Below, piece by piece: positions 1 to 8,557 of a stretch of DNA of 64,000 nucleotides. A program made the position numbers and the translations under genes. The stretch is from RPQJ01 sp963698735. Its GTDB lineage: Bacteria; Pseudomonadota; Gammaproteobacteria; Steroidobacterales; Steroidobacteraceae. The stretch is from the NCBI GenBank assembly GCA_963698735.1, contig CAVOSA010000022.1, positions 117,896 through 181,895 on the forward strand, given 5' to 3'. The notes beneath the pieces are model-generated. The model had not been told where the DNA came from. It worked only from the letters and a program-made list of their open reading frames with translations, and did not search any database. The first letter of the stretch is position 1, and each line of letters begins with the position of its first letter.

Positions 1-864
1 GATTTCCATGATGGTCACGTAGTCGTCGATCGACTGCAGCGACGCGCCGATGCCCTCGTAGGACAGGCTCATCTGGATGCGGTACTCCTCGGAATTGCGC
101 GGCGAGAAGTAGTTCGAATGCGGGTCGAAGACCGCGGCGAACGCGTTCATGAAGTTCTCGAACACGTCGTCGGCGGTGATCTGCTCGGAACGCTTCGCCA
201 CGCGGTCGTAGCGCTTCTTCAGGATGTCGCGCGTCTCCGCCCAGGTCTTGTCGGTCAGCATCAGCGACAGCGCGTCGTTCTTGACGCGCTTGCGCCAGAG
301 CTCGTCGAGTTCGGCCGTGGACTTCGCCCACGGCGCATGCTCGCGGTCGAATTCGAAACTCTCGTCGAGCTTGAAGTCGGGCTCGGTGTCGAGCAGTTTG
401 AGCGCGTAGGCCATGCGCTCGCGGTTGCGCTGCTGGAAGCGGTTGAAGATGGCGAAGGCCGGCTCGAGCTTGCCGGTGGTGATGGCGTCGTCGAGTTCGT
501 AGCGGTACTTCTCGAACTCCTTGACGTCGCTCTCGAGGAAGTAGCTGCGGCTGCCGTCGATGGATTCGAGGTAGCGGTCGAGCACGAGGGAAGAGACCGG
601 GTCGTTGACCGGTGCCTGCCGGTAGTGCGAGCGCTCGAACATGCTGCTCACGAGCCGGGCCACTTTGGCATGCCGCTCGGTCGGGGCGAAGTCGGTGGTG
701 GTCGCGTTGGCCGAGCCCGATGGCGACCGGGCCGTGCCCAGCAGCAGCGAGCCGACCGCGAGGAGCAGGGCGACCAGCACGGCTGCGCCGGCGCGGCTGA
801 CTCCGCGGCGCGCATCCGGGGCGGGGGACGACGGGGGCGGCCCCTGTTCAACTGGCTGGTACAC
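1..864 (-). CDS. prc: Tail-specific (C-terminal processing) periplasmic protease Prc, N-terminal part; runs off the window
   Basis: S41-family serine protease of the periplasm that degrades proteins with apolar C-termini. Reading the minus strand from a GTG at 864 gives an open frame of 288 codons to the window edge. A GAGG lies about 10 bases upstream of the GTG. One membrane segment or signal anchor is at residues 26-45, after a Pro/Ser-rich N-terminus. The identifying stretch is near residues 244-275: DPHSNYFSPRN followed by MSLSYEGIGASL, the conserved Prc segment at the start of the PDZ domain. The PDZ remainder and the Ser/Lys catalytic residues lie outside the window. Family members are about 650-720 residues long, so less than half is present. 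I read the frame directly from the sequence. The long plus-strand ORF over the same bases is a shadow. Confidence 0.9.
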   Translation of the reverse strand, partial: MYQPVEQGPPPSSPAPDARRGVSRAGAAVLVALLLAVGSLLLGTARSPSGSANATTTDFAPTERHAKVARLVSSMFERSHYRQAPVNDPVSSLVLDRYLESIDGSRSYFLESDVKEFEKYRYELDDAITTGKLEPAFAIFNRFQQRNRERMAYALKLLDTEPDFKLDESFEFDREHAPWAKSTAELDELWRKRVKNDALSLMLTDKTWAETRDILKKRYDRVAKRSEQITADDVFENFMNAFAAVFDPHSNYFSPRNSEEYRIQMSLSYEGIGASLQSIDDYVTIMEI

Positions 865-988
865 TTGCGAATTCCTCGGCGGATATCATCGGACGGGACG
901 GCGGGCGCGAACTGGCCCGTCGGAACCCTAGGCTAGAGACACCCCGGCACCCAATCAAGGGCCGGACCCACCCGGAGCGAGCGAATCC

Positions 989-1282
989 GTGCGACCCCTC
1001 ACTGTATTGACCGGCATCGTGCTCGGCTCGTCGGCGGCCACCACCTTCGGCCTGGGGGCAACTTTGATCGTGTTCCTGGTGCTGTCGGGCGAAACCCCGC
1101 GCTTCCGGGAAGAACTGCCCCTGCTCGCGGTGTATGTCGCCATCTTCGTCGGTTTGACCGCGCTGGCGGGGATCAGTTTCATCGGCCAGGCGCGGGAGAC
1201 CTCCTGGCGGCGTTGGGCGCAGGCCGCCATGTGGGGCGCGCTCGCTGTTCTCGCAGCCTTGTACTGGTGGACTCGCGGCTGA
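989..1282 (+). CDS. Small hypothetical integral membrane protein
   Basis: 97 residues from a GTG start with GGAGC about 10 bases upstream. Three hydrophobic stretches can be seen, at about residues 5-32, 44-64 and 76-93, so the protein is probably a three-helix inner-membrane protein with little outside the bilayer. I recognise no family or catalytic motif. It stands alone: prc diverges upstream, and the next small membrane gene converges on it, ending 58 bases downstream. It could be a lineage-specific membrane protein. Its function is not inferable from the sequence. Confidence 0.65.
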   Translation: MRPLTVLTGIVLGSSAATTFGLGATLIVFLVLSGETPRFREELPLLAVYVAIFVGLTALAGISFIGQARETSWRRWAQAAMWGALAVLAALYWWTRG

Positions 1283-1339
1283 ATCGGGCACGGGCGCGCG
1301 AGCGCCGGGTCACTGCCGGCGATCACCCTGGTCCATGGC

Positions 1340-1636
1340 TCACCCCCGTGACGTGGGCGTCAGCCTGCCCAGGATACGCCAGAACGCGATGATCGCGACC
1401 GGGCCAAGCGCGAGAACCCACGAGTACCACTGCAGGGTCACGAGCCCCATCAGGAAGTCCCCCATGAACGCCGCGCCGCCTCCGCCGGCGTACTTGCCGA
1501 GCAGGTACAGGCCGGTCACGTGCACCAGGATCGGCAGCACCACCAGCCCGAAGACCAGGGCGGCCAGCAGCCAGTATTTGTCGCGGCGCGGGTTCATCGG
1601 CATCGTCGTGGTCGGCGGCACGGGCCGTTTCCTCAT
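1340..1636 (-). CDS. Small hypothetical membrane protein (98 aa)
   Basis: The minus-strand frame begins MRKRPVPP and has two clear membrane segments at about residues 22-46 and 66-90. A Gly-rich turn (AGGGGAAFMGD) lies between them, and the tail is short and basic. The N-terminus before the first helix is positively charged, which predicts a cytoplasmic N-terminus. Upstream of this ATG there is no convincing Shine-Dalgarno; internal ATGs at residues 12 and 14 are possible alternative starts. No family recognised. It is convergent with the preceding small membrane gene and divergent from the oxidoreductase operon that starts 87 bases away. Confidence 0.55.
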   Translation of the reverse strand: MRKRPVPPTTTMPMNPRRDKYWLLAALVFGLVVLPILVHVTGLYLLGKYAGGGGAAFMGDFLMGLVTLQWYSWVLALGPVAIIAFWRILGRLTPTSRG

Positions 1637-1723
1637 CGTGAGGGTAAGACGCACCGGCCGCAAGAGCCACCATTGAGTATCATCGGCCATCGAGCCGGAC
1701 AGGACGGCCAGAGGCCCAGAACC

Positions 1724-2671
1724 ATGCAGCAAGTGCGGACCGCGGTCATCGGAGTGGGGTACCTCGGCCGGTTCCACGCGCAGAAATACGCCGCGCTGCC
1801 CGAGGCGGAACTGGTGGCCGTGGTCGACGCGAACCAGGGGAACCGCGAGAAAGTTGCCGCTGAGACCGGTTGCCGGCCGGTCGCGGACTACCGCGAGATC
1901 CTGGGCGAGGTCGACGCGGTCAGCATCGCCACGCCGACGCCGCTGCATTACCCCATCGCCCATGAGTGCCTCGAGCGCGGCATCCACGTGCTGGTGGAGA
2001 AGCCCATCACCACGACGATCGAGGAAGCCCGCAGCCTCGTCGAGACGGCCGCCCACGCCGGGCGGATCCTGCAGGTGGGACACCTCGAGCGTTTCAACGC
2101 CGCGATCCTGGCGCTCGCCGGAACGCTGCGCACCCCGCGCTTCGTCGAATCGCACCGGCTCGCGCCCTTCAAGGAGCGGGGCACGGACGTCAACGTCGTG
2201 CTCGACCTCATGATCCACGACATCGACCTCATCCAGAGCCTGGTCGGGGCGCCGATCGAATCGATCGATGCGGTCGGCGCATCGGTATTTTCGGCCGGGC
2301 TCGACATCGCCAACGCGCGCATCCGTTACGCGAACGGCTGCGTCGCGAACACGACAGCCAGCCGGGTCAGCATGAAGATGGAGCGCAAGCTGCGCCTGTT
2401 CCAGGACGACGCCTACATCTCGATCGACCTGCAGCAGAAAGTGCTGACGATCGTCCGCAAGCCGCCCGCCGGCTCGGACGTGCCGAAGGGACAGGTCCTG
2501 ATCGAAGAGCGCACCTACGACCAGGGCGATGCGCTCAGGCTCGAGATCGAAGCGTTCCTGCAGTCGATCCGCGCAGGCACGCCGCCGGTGGTCACGGGCG
2601 AGGATGGCCTGCGCGCCCTCGAGACGGCGACCAGGATCACGCAGATGGTCCAGGACGGTGTCCGGTCATGA
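1724..2671 (+). CDS. Gfo/Idh/MocA-family NAD(P)-dependent oxidoreductase
   Basis: 315 residues, a typical family length. An N-terminal Rossmann domain opens with VIGVGYLGRFH, the dinucleotide-binding GxGxxG-like turn. The family signature EKP follows (HVLVEKPITTT, about residues 93-103), then GHLERFN and the C-terminal alpha/beta domain with LMIHDIDLIQSL, where the conserved D-x-x-x-H/D region sits. Such enzymes oxidise or reduce a sugar or cyclitol hydroxyl, often on a nucleotide sugar. The GHLERFN segment also occurs in GnnA-type UDP-GlcNAc 3-dehydrogenases, but the usual GnnB aminotransferase partner is not adjacent, so I do not assign a substrate. It is first in a tightly coupled operon: its stop overlaps the next start as ATGA. 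Confidence 0.9.
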   Translation: MQQVRTAVIGVGYLGRFHAQKYAALPEAELVAVVDANQGNREKVAAETGCRPVADYREILGEVDAVSIATPTPLHYPIAHECLERGIHVLVEKPITTTIEEARSLVETAAHAGRILQVGHLERFNAAILALAGTLRTPRFVESHRLAPFKERGTDVNVVLDLMIHDIDLIQSLVGAPIESIDAVGASVFSAGLDIANARIRYANGCVANTTASRVSMKMERKLRLFQDDAYISIDLQQKVLTIVRKPPAGSDVPKGQVLIEERTYDQGDALRLEIEAFLQSIRAGTPPVVTGEDGLRALETATRITQMVQDGVRS

Positions 2672-3837
2672 GCCGGCGGTACTACGCGGGCAGCGACTTC
2701 CGTCGTGCCCTGTCGATCGAGGAGGTGCACCGCGTCGCGCAGCGCCGCCTGCCGCGGTTCGAAATGGAGTACGTAGACGGCGGCGCCGAGGATGAAGTCT
2801 CGCTGCGCCGGAATCGCTCGATCTTCGAACGCATCACCTGGCTGCCGCGCATGCTCGTCGGCACGGGACTGCCCGACCTGTCGCGCGAGGTGCTCGGCGA
2901 CGCGCTGCACCTGCCCCTGATCATCGCGCCCACCGGCTTCAACGGGATGGTGTGGCCGCAGGGCGACCTGGCACTCGCGAAGGCGGCGGATGCGGCCGGC
3001 ATCGCGTTCACCCTGAGCACGGTCAGCAACTTCGAAGCCACTGCACTCAACCGCCAGTTGCAGCGCCCCTCCTGGTTCCAGTTGTACCCGCTCAAGGACC
3101 AGAAGACGTCGGACCGGCTGATCGATCGCGCGCGCGAAGCCGGTTGCGACAAGCTCGTCGTCACGGTGGACGTGCCGGCGCTCGGTGCGCGCGAGTGGGA
3201 CCAGCGCAATTACTCGCGACCGCTCAAGCTGAGCCCGTCGAGCGTGCTCGACGTGCTGCTGCACCCGCAGTGGCTGTGGCAGGTAATGCTGCCGCGGGGC
3301 GCGCCTGAATTCGCCAACCTCACGGAATTCCTGCCGGAGGGCGCGCGGTCTGCACTGCAGGGCGTGCGCTTCATGGGCACGCAGATCAATCCGTCACTCG
3401 CCTGGGCCGACATCGAGCGCATGCGCGCACGCTGGCAGGGCAAGCTCGTGCTGAAGGGAATCCTCTGCGTCGAAGACGCGAAGCGCAGCGTGGAAATCGG
3501 CGCCGACGGCATCGTGCTCTCGAATCATGGCGGCCGGCAGCTGGACTCCTGTGCCACCGGCATCGAACTGGTCGGCCAGACGGCTGCCGAAGTGGGCGAC
3601 AAGCTCTCGATCATCGTCGATGGCGGGTTCCGCCGCGGTTCGGACGTGCTCAAGGCGCTTGCGCTCGGCGCGGACGCCGTGATGATCGGGCGCGCGACGC
3701 TGTACGGGCTCGCGGCGGGCGGCGAGGCCGGCGTGGCCCACGTGCTCAGCCTGCTGCGCGTGGAGATGGAGCGCGCCATGACGCTGCTCGGCTGCCACTC
3801 GCTCGACGAACTCGGGCCGCACCTGATCAAGACATGA
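2668..3837 (+). CDS. FMN-dependent alpha-hydroxy-acid dehydrogenase (LldD / mandelate dehydrogenase type)
   Basis: 389 residues, a full-length TIM-barrel flavoprotein. Landmarks in order: APTGFNGMVWPQGD in the N-terminal substrate and FMN region, QLYPLKDQ, TVDVPALGAREWDQRN (the flavin-binding strand and loop), and SNHGGRQLD at residues 285-293 with the catalytic base His287 and substrate-binding Arg290. The C-terminal phosphate-binding part is VDGGFRRGSDVLKALALGADAVMIGR. Such enzymes oxidise L-lactate, glycolate or mandelate-like 2-hydroxy acids and pass electrons to quinone or oxygen. The exact substrate cannot be read. The start overlaps the upstream stop by four bases, and its own stop overlaps the permease start, so the genes are translationally coupled. 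Confidence 0.9.
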   Translation: MSRRYYAGSDFRRALSIEEVHRVAQRRLPRFEMEYVDGGAEDEVSLRRNRSIFERITWLPRMLVGTGLPDLSREVLGDALHLPLIIAPTGFNGMVWPQGDLALAKAADAAGIAFTLSTVSNFEATALNRQLQRPSWFQLYPLKDQKTSDRLIDRAREAGCDKLVVTVDVPALGAREWDQRNYSRPLKLSPSSVLDVLLHPQWLWQVMLPRGAPEFANLTEFLPEGARSALQGVRFMGTQINPSLAWADIERMRARWQGKLVLKGILCVEDAKRSVEIGADGIVLSNHGGRQLDSCATGIELVGQTAAEVGDKLSIIVDGGFRRGSDVLKALALGADAVMIGRATLYGLAAGGEAGVAHVLSLLRVEMERAMTLLGCHSLDELGPHLIKT

Positions 3838-5522
3838 TTGCGATCCGCGAGGCCTGGCAGGCCGGTCTGCTTGGGCGCACACACTGGCTGCGCAATCTCG
3901 TCGCGGGCTTCGTGGTGGGCGTCGTCGCGCTGCCGCTGGCAATGGCGTTCGCGATTGCGTCGGGAGCGAAACCCGAGCAGGGCATCTACACCGCCATCAT
4001 CGCGGGTGGATTCGTGTCGCTCTTCGGCGGCAGCCGGCTGCAGATCGCCGGGCCCACGGGTGCCTTCGTGGTGATCCTCGCCGGCGTCACGGCCAGGCAT
4101 GGCATCGATGGCCTGCAGATCGCCACGTTCATGGCCGGCGCCATGCTGCTCGCGCTGGGGCTCGCGCGCATGGGCGGCATCATCCGTTACATCCCCGATC
4201 CGGTGATCACCGGCTTCACTGCCGGGATCGGCGTCATCATCTTCGTCGGCCAGTGGCGGTATTTCCTGGGCCTGCCGGTCACGGGCGGCGCACATTTCCA
4301 CGAAAAGGTGTGGGAACTGCTGCAGGTCATGCCGCAGCTGCACTGGGCCACGGCGGCGATCGCCGTGTTCAGCCTCGCGGCCGTCGTGTTCTCGTCGAAA
4401 CTGCCCGGGTTGAAGCGCATTCCCGGTCCGCTGGTTGCGCTGGTGCTGGCCACGATGCTGCAGGCGTACTTTCGCTTCGACGGGGTCGCCACGATCGGCA
4501 CGGAGTTCGGCGGCATCCCGCGCGGCCTGCCCAACCTCGCGATGCCCGAGATCACGCTGCCGCGAATCCTCGAGCTCATCGGCCCTGCGTTCACGATCGC
4601 GATGCTGGGCGCGATCGAATCGCTGCTGTCGGCCGTGGTCGCCGACGGCATGGCGGGCACGCGCCACGATTCGAACCAGGAACTGATCGGGCAGGGCATC
4701 GCCAACCTCGCGGTGCCGCTGTTCGGCGGGTTCGCGGCCACCGGCGCGATCGCGCGCACCGCGACCAACGTGCGCAACGGCGGCACGGGCCCGCTGGCGG
4801 GCCTCTTTCACGTGCTCACGCTCGTGCTGGTGCTGCTGTTCCTCGCGCCGCTGGCCGAGTACGTGCCGCTGGCGGCGCTCGCGGCCGTGTTGTTCGTCGT
4901 CGCGTGGAACATGAGCGAGGTGCGGCATTTCGCCGGCATGGTCCGGCGCGCGCCGCGGGGCGACGTCGCCGTCCTGCTGATCACGTTCCTGCTGACCGTG
5001 TTCGGCGACCTGGTCCTGGCCGTGAACGTCGGCGTGATCCTCGCCATGTTCCAGTTCCTGCGCCGCATGTCGACGTCGGTCGAGGTGCAGCCGCTCGGCG
5101 GGGCCGAACTGGACGCGGCGTTGTCGAAGCGGCAATGGCAGTCGCTGCCGCCCGGCGTCATGGTGTACGCGATCGACGGGCCGTTCTTCTTCGGCGCCGT
5201 CGACACCTTCGAACGCTCGCTCGCGCAGACTCACACGGACCCGAAGTGGCTGATCCTGATGCTGCAGCGCGTGCCGTTCATGGACATCACCGGCATCCAG
5301 AGCCTCGAGGAGGCGCTGCGCGACCTCAAGCGACGCGGCGTCAAGGTGATGCTGTGCGGCGCCAATCCGCGCGTGAAAGCGAAGCTCGACAAGGCCGGAC
5401 TGCTCGAGGTCGTCGGGGCCAGCGGCTATCACGACGGGCTTGATGCCGCACTCACCCAGCTGGAGTGGGGCGCCACGCTCGACACCCTGCCAGGCCGTCA
5501 CCAGCAAGAGGATTCGCGATGA
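3834..5522 (+). CDS. SulP-family anion permease with C-terminal STAS domain
   Basis: 562 residues. The N-terminal part is a multi-helix membrane domain of the SulP/SLC26 fold, with the characteristic early segment LPLAMAFAIASGAKPEQGIYTAI and LQIAGPTGAF. From about residue 435 a soluble STAS domain follows, with the helix-capping motif FMDITGIQSLEEAL and LKRRGVKVMLCG. SulP proteins take up sulfate, bicarbonate or dicarboxylates. Placement behind a 2-hydroxy-acid dehydrogenase makes an organic anion substrate plausible, but this is inference. The ATGA overlap with the upstream gene and the same arrangement downstream mark one transcription unit. Confidence 0.9.
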   Translation: MIAIREAWQAGLLGRTHWLRNLVAGFVVGVVALPLAMAFAIASGAKPEQGIYTAIIAGGFVSLFGGSRLQIAGPTGAFVVILAGVTARHGIDGLQIATFMAGAMLLALGLARMGGIIRYIPDPVITGFTAGIGVIIFVGQWRYFLGLPVTGGAHFHEKVWELLQVMPQLHWATAAIAVFSLAAVVFSSKLPGLKRIPGPLVALVLATMLQAYFRFDGVATIGTEFGGIPRGLPNLAMPEITLPRILELIGPAFTIAMLGAIESLLSAVVADGMAGTRHDSNQELIGQGIANLAVPLFGGFAATGAIARTATNVRNGGTGPLAGLFHVLTLVLVLLFLAPLAEYVPLAALAAVLFVVAWNMSEVRHFAGMVRRAPRGDVAVLLITFLLTVFGDLVLAVNVGVILAMFQFLRRMSTSVEVQPLGGAELDAALSKRQWQSLPPGVMVYAIDGPFFFGAVDTFERSLAQTHTDPKWLILMLQRVPFMDITGIQSLEEALRDLKRRGVKVMLCGANPRVKAKLDKAGLLEVVGASGYHDGLDAALTQLEWGATLDTLPGRHQQEDSR

Positions 5523-6499
5523 AAGCGCTCGTGTGCCATTCCCTGACCGGTATCGAGGGCCTGAAACTCGAGCTCGACTGGCCGGAGCCCACGCTGACGC
5601 CTGGATCGGTGCTGGTGGACGTCAAGGCGACCGCGCTCAACTTCCCCGACGTGCTGATGTTGCGCGGCCTGTACCAGGAGCGGCCGCCCATGCCGTTCGT
5701 TCCCGGTCTCGAGCTGGCGGGTGTCGTGGCAGCGGTGGGCGAAGGCGTTACGCGTTACAAGGTCGGTGACCGGGTCGTGGCGTACGCGGGCGGCGGTGCG
5801 GCCGCGGAGCGGGCGGTCGTCAAGCAGGAACGCCTGCTCCCGATGCCGGGCACGCTGGATTTCGAGCACGCGAGCGGCGTGTGCCTCACGTACTTCACGA
5901 GCTATCACGCGTTGCGACAGCGTGCGCAGTTGGCGGCCGGCGAGACGATGCTCGTGCTGGGTGCGGCAAGCGGCGTGGGGACGACGGCCATCGAACTGGG
6001 CAAGCTCATGGGCGCCCGGGTGATCGCTGCCGCGAGCACCGACGCCAAGCTCGAGGTGGCGCGCGGGATCGGCGCCGACCACCTGATCAACTACTCGACG
6101 CAGGACTTGCGCGAGCGGGTGAAGGAGATCACGGGCGGGAAAGGCGTGGACGTCGTCTACGACGCGGTGGGTGGACCCTATGCTGAACCCGCGGTGCGCA
6201 GCCTCGCGTGGAAGGGTCGCTACCTCGTCGTCGGTTTCGCGGCCGGCGACATCCCGAAAATCCCGATGAACCTGCTGCTGTTGAAAGGCGCAGCGCTGGT
6301 CGGCGTGTTCTTCGGCAGTTTCGCCCAGCGCGAGCCGCAGGTGCAGTTGCAGAACGTGCGCGAGTTGTGGCAGATGTTCGAGGCCGGCAAGCTCAAGCCC
6401 GTGGTCGGCGAAGTCCACCCACTCGCGGAGTATGCGCAGGCGTTCGCGTCGCTCGAGGAGCGGCGGGCGGTGGGGAAGGTCGTGCTGCGCACGACGTGA
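5519..6499 (+). CDS. NADPH:quinone oxidoreductase family protein (zinc-independent medium-chain dehydrogenase)
   Basis: 326 residues. The N-terminal GroES-like domain (VDVKATALNFPDVLMLRGLYQ, PFVPGLELAGVV) lacks the zinc ligands of alcohol dehydrogenases. The Rossmann domain has GAASGVGTTAIELGKLMGA for the dinucleotide and KGVDVVYDAVGG. These are hallmarks of the QOR / Qor-like branch, which reduces quinones or other enoyl-type carbonyls with NADPH. It is last in the four-gene ATGA-linked operon. The gene after it converges from the other strand 24 bases away, and I see no obvious U-tailed terminator between them. Confidence 0.9.
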   Translation: MKALVCHSLTGIEGLKLELDWPEPTLTPGSVLVDVKATALNFPDVLMLRGLYQERPPMPFVPGLELAGVVAAVGEGVTRYKVGDRVVAYAGGGAAAERAVVKQERLLPMPGTLDFEHASGVCLTYFTSYHALRQRAQLAAGETMLVLGAASGVGTTAIELGKLMGARVIAAASTDAKLEVARGIGADHLINYSTQDLRERVKEITGGKGVDVVYDAVGGPYAEPAVRSLAWKGRYLVVGFAAGDIPKIPMNLLLLKGAALVGVFFGSFAQREPQVQLQNVRELWQMFEAGKLKPVVGEVHPLAEYAQAFASLEERRAVGKVVLRTT

Positions 6500-6523
6500 G
6501 CGGAGCGTGCCCCGACCCCTGCC

Positions 6524-8464
6524 TCAGGCTTCTCCAATCTCCTCCAGCTCTGCATGCACCTGCAGCCAGCGTTCCTCGGCAGCGCCGATCTGGGCAATGA
6601 GTTCGGCGCAGCGGCGGCTGGCCGCCTGCACTTCAGCTGGAGGGTTCTTCGCGTAGTACTCGGGGTCGGCGAGCTTCGTCTCCAGTGCCTTGCGCTCCGC
6701 CTCGAGCGTCGACATCTTCGTCTCGAGCTGAGCCGATTCCTTCACCAGCGGCCGGCGGCGGGCAAGTTTCTGCTGGCGCTCGGCCGCAGCGTTCTCACGC
6801 TGGTTCCTCCGGCTTTCCTTCTGCGCGGCCGCATCGAGCGGGGCTCCGTCCTGAAGCGCCGCCTCGCGGCGAGCCGTCAACCACTCCAGGTAGTCGTCCA
6901 GGTCGCCGTCGAAGGGCGTCGCCCGGCCATCCGCGACCAGCATGAAGCTGTCGCAGACCGTGCGCAGCAGCGCGCGGTCGTGCGACACGAGGACGAGGCT
7001 GCCTTCGTAGCCTGCGAGCGCGCGCATGAGCGCGTGGCGCATCTCGAGGTCCAGGTGGTTGGTCGGTTCGTCGAGCAGCAGCAGGTTCGGCCGTCGACGC
7101 ACCAGCAGCGCGAGTGCCAGCCGCGATTTCTCGCCGCCGGAGAAAGGTTCGACCGGTGCATCGGCCATCTCGCCGCGGAAATCGAAGCCGCCCAGGTAGT
7201 TGCGCAGTTCCTGGTCCCTGGAGCGCGGATCCTGCCGGAGCAGGTGCCGCAAGGGTGATTCGTCACCCCGCAACTGTTCGACCTGGTGCTGCGCGAAGTA
7301 ACCGATCTCGAGTCCGTGCCCCTCCACGCGCCGTCCCTCGAGCAGCGGTTGTCCGCCGGCGAGCGTCCTGATCAGCGTCGACTTGCCCGCGCCATTCGGG
7401 CCGAGCAGCCCGAGGCGGGCACCGGGCCGCAGCGAGAGCTGCACATTCCGGATAACCGCGCGCTCGTCGTAGCCAAGCGTCGCGTCTTCCAGTGTCAGCA
7501 ACGGGTCCGGCGCGCGCAGCGGCGCGGGGAACTCGAAATCGAACGGCGCGTCGACGTGCGCGGCGGCAATGTGCTCGAGCCGGTCGAGCGCCTTGAGCCG
7601 GCTCTGCGCCTGGCGTGCCTTGCTGGCCTTGGCGCGGAACCGCTCGACGAAGCTCGTCATGTGCGCAATCTCGCGCTGCTGCTTCTCGTACATCGCCTGC
7701 TGCACGGCGAGACGCGCTGCGCGCTGCGTCTCGAATGCCGTGTAGTTGCCGGTGTAGAGCGTGAGGGTGCCGCGTTCGAGGTGAACCACGTGAGTGACGA
7801 TGCCGTCCAGGAAATCGCGATCGTGCGAGACGAGCAGCAGGGTGCCGCGGAAGCCTGCGAGCCAGCGCTCCAGCCAGACCACGGCGTCCAGGTCGAGGTG
7901 GTTGGTCGGCTCGTCCAGCAGCAAGAGGTCGGCCCGGCTCACCAGCGCCTGCGCCAGGTTCAGACGCATGCGCCAGCCGCCGGAGAAGTCCGCGACGGGC
8001 CGCTCGAGGTCCTGGCTCGCAAAGCCAAGTCCCGCCAGCAACGCGGCTGCGCGCGCCCTTGCGCTGTAGCCTTCGATCGCCTCGAGACGGGCATGCAGTT
8101 CCGCCAGCGCATGCCCGTCATGCGCGGCGTCGGCGGCAGCGAGCGCGCGCTCGACGTGGCGCAGTTCCTTGTCGCCGTCGAGCACGAATTCGATCGCCGC
8201 CTGCGGCAAGGGCGGCGTTTCCTGGGCCACGGAGGCGATCCGCCAGTCGCGCGGCACGTCGCAATGGCCGGCTTCGCTCTGCAGTTCCCCGCGCAGCAGC
8301 GCAAACAGGCTCGACTTGCCGCTGCCGTTGGCGCCGATCACGCCGACCCGCCAGCCGGCATGGATCTGCAGCGAGGCGTCTTCGATCAGGCGACGCACGC
8401 CGCGCGTCAAGGTCAGTTGGCGAAGCTGGATCAAGGGCAGGGCTGGCGCGAAACGGGCGCGCAT
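6524..8464 (-). CDS. yheS: ABC-F family ATPase, YheS type
   Basis: Soluble tandem-ATPase protein of the ABC-F class, which acts on the ribosome rather than as a transporter. It has two nucleotide-binding domains: Walker A GANGSGKSS and GPNGAGKST, signatures FSGGWRMRLNLAQAL and FSGGEKSRLALALLV, two LLLLDEPTNHLDL Walker B motifs and two SHDR switches. The inter-domain linker (MYEKQQREIAHMTSFVERFRAKA) is the ribosome-facing P-site-tRNA interaction motif. A Lys/Glu-rich coiled coil of about 100 residues closes the protein. The start is uncertain. The ATG at 8464 has a GGGAG that sits too close, while the usual YheS N-terminus aligns with a TTG at 8434 (636 residues). An ATG at 8500 is also in frame. 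Confidence 0.93.
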   Translation of the reverse strand: MRARFAPALPLIQLRQLTLTRGVRRLIEDASLQIHAGWRVGVIGANGSGKSSLFALLRGELQSEAGHCDVPRDWRIASVAQETPPLPQAAIEFVLDGDKELRHVERALAAADAAHDGHALAELHARLEAIEGYSARARAAALLAGLGFASQDLERPVADFSGGWRMRLNLAQALVSRADLLLLDEPTNHLDLDAVVWLERWLAGFRGTLLLVSHDRDFLDGIVTHVVHLERGTLTLYTGNYTAFETQRAARLAVQQAMYEKQQREIAHMTSFVERFRAKASKARQAQSRLKALDRLEHIAAAHVDAPFDFEFPAPLRAPDPLLTLEDATLGYDERAVIRNVQLSLRPGARLGLLGPNGAGKSTLIRTLAGGQPLLEGRRVEGHGLEIGYFAQHQVEQLRGDESPLRHLLRQDPRSRDQELRNYLGGFDFRGEMADAPVEPFSGGEKSRLALALLVRRRPNLLLLDEPTNHLDLEMRHALMRALAGYEGSLVLVSHDRALLRTVCDSFMLVADGRATPFDGDLDDYLEWLTARREAALQDGAPLDAAAQKESRRNQRENAAAERQQKLARRRPLVKESAQLETKMSTLEAERKALETKLADPEYYAKNPPAEVQAASRRCAELIAQIGAAEERWLQVHAELEEIGEA

Positions 8465-8557
8465 TCTCCCACTTTGGCGGTGGAGGGCGAAGTGCGGCAC
8501 AATTCGCCACCAGTCAGCTTACCCGGCGATCCGCCGGGCCCCGGAGTCACCGATCCG

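Noticed and set aside
118..936. 272-codon open frame on the plus strand
   Set aside because: Lies antisense to prc, whose minus-strand frame carries clear family motifs; high-GC shadow.
3525..5507. 660-codon minus-strand frame over the permease
   Set aside because: Composition dominated by Arg/His/Gln/Asp repeats typical of antisense high-GC frames; the plus strand encodes SulP and STAS motifs.
7286..8557. Long in-frame extension upstream of the GloVer-repeat protein
   Set aside because: Antisense to yheS; the signal peptide and ribosome-binding site place the start at 8558.
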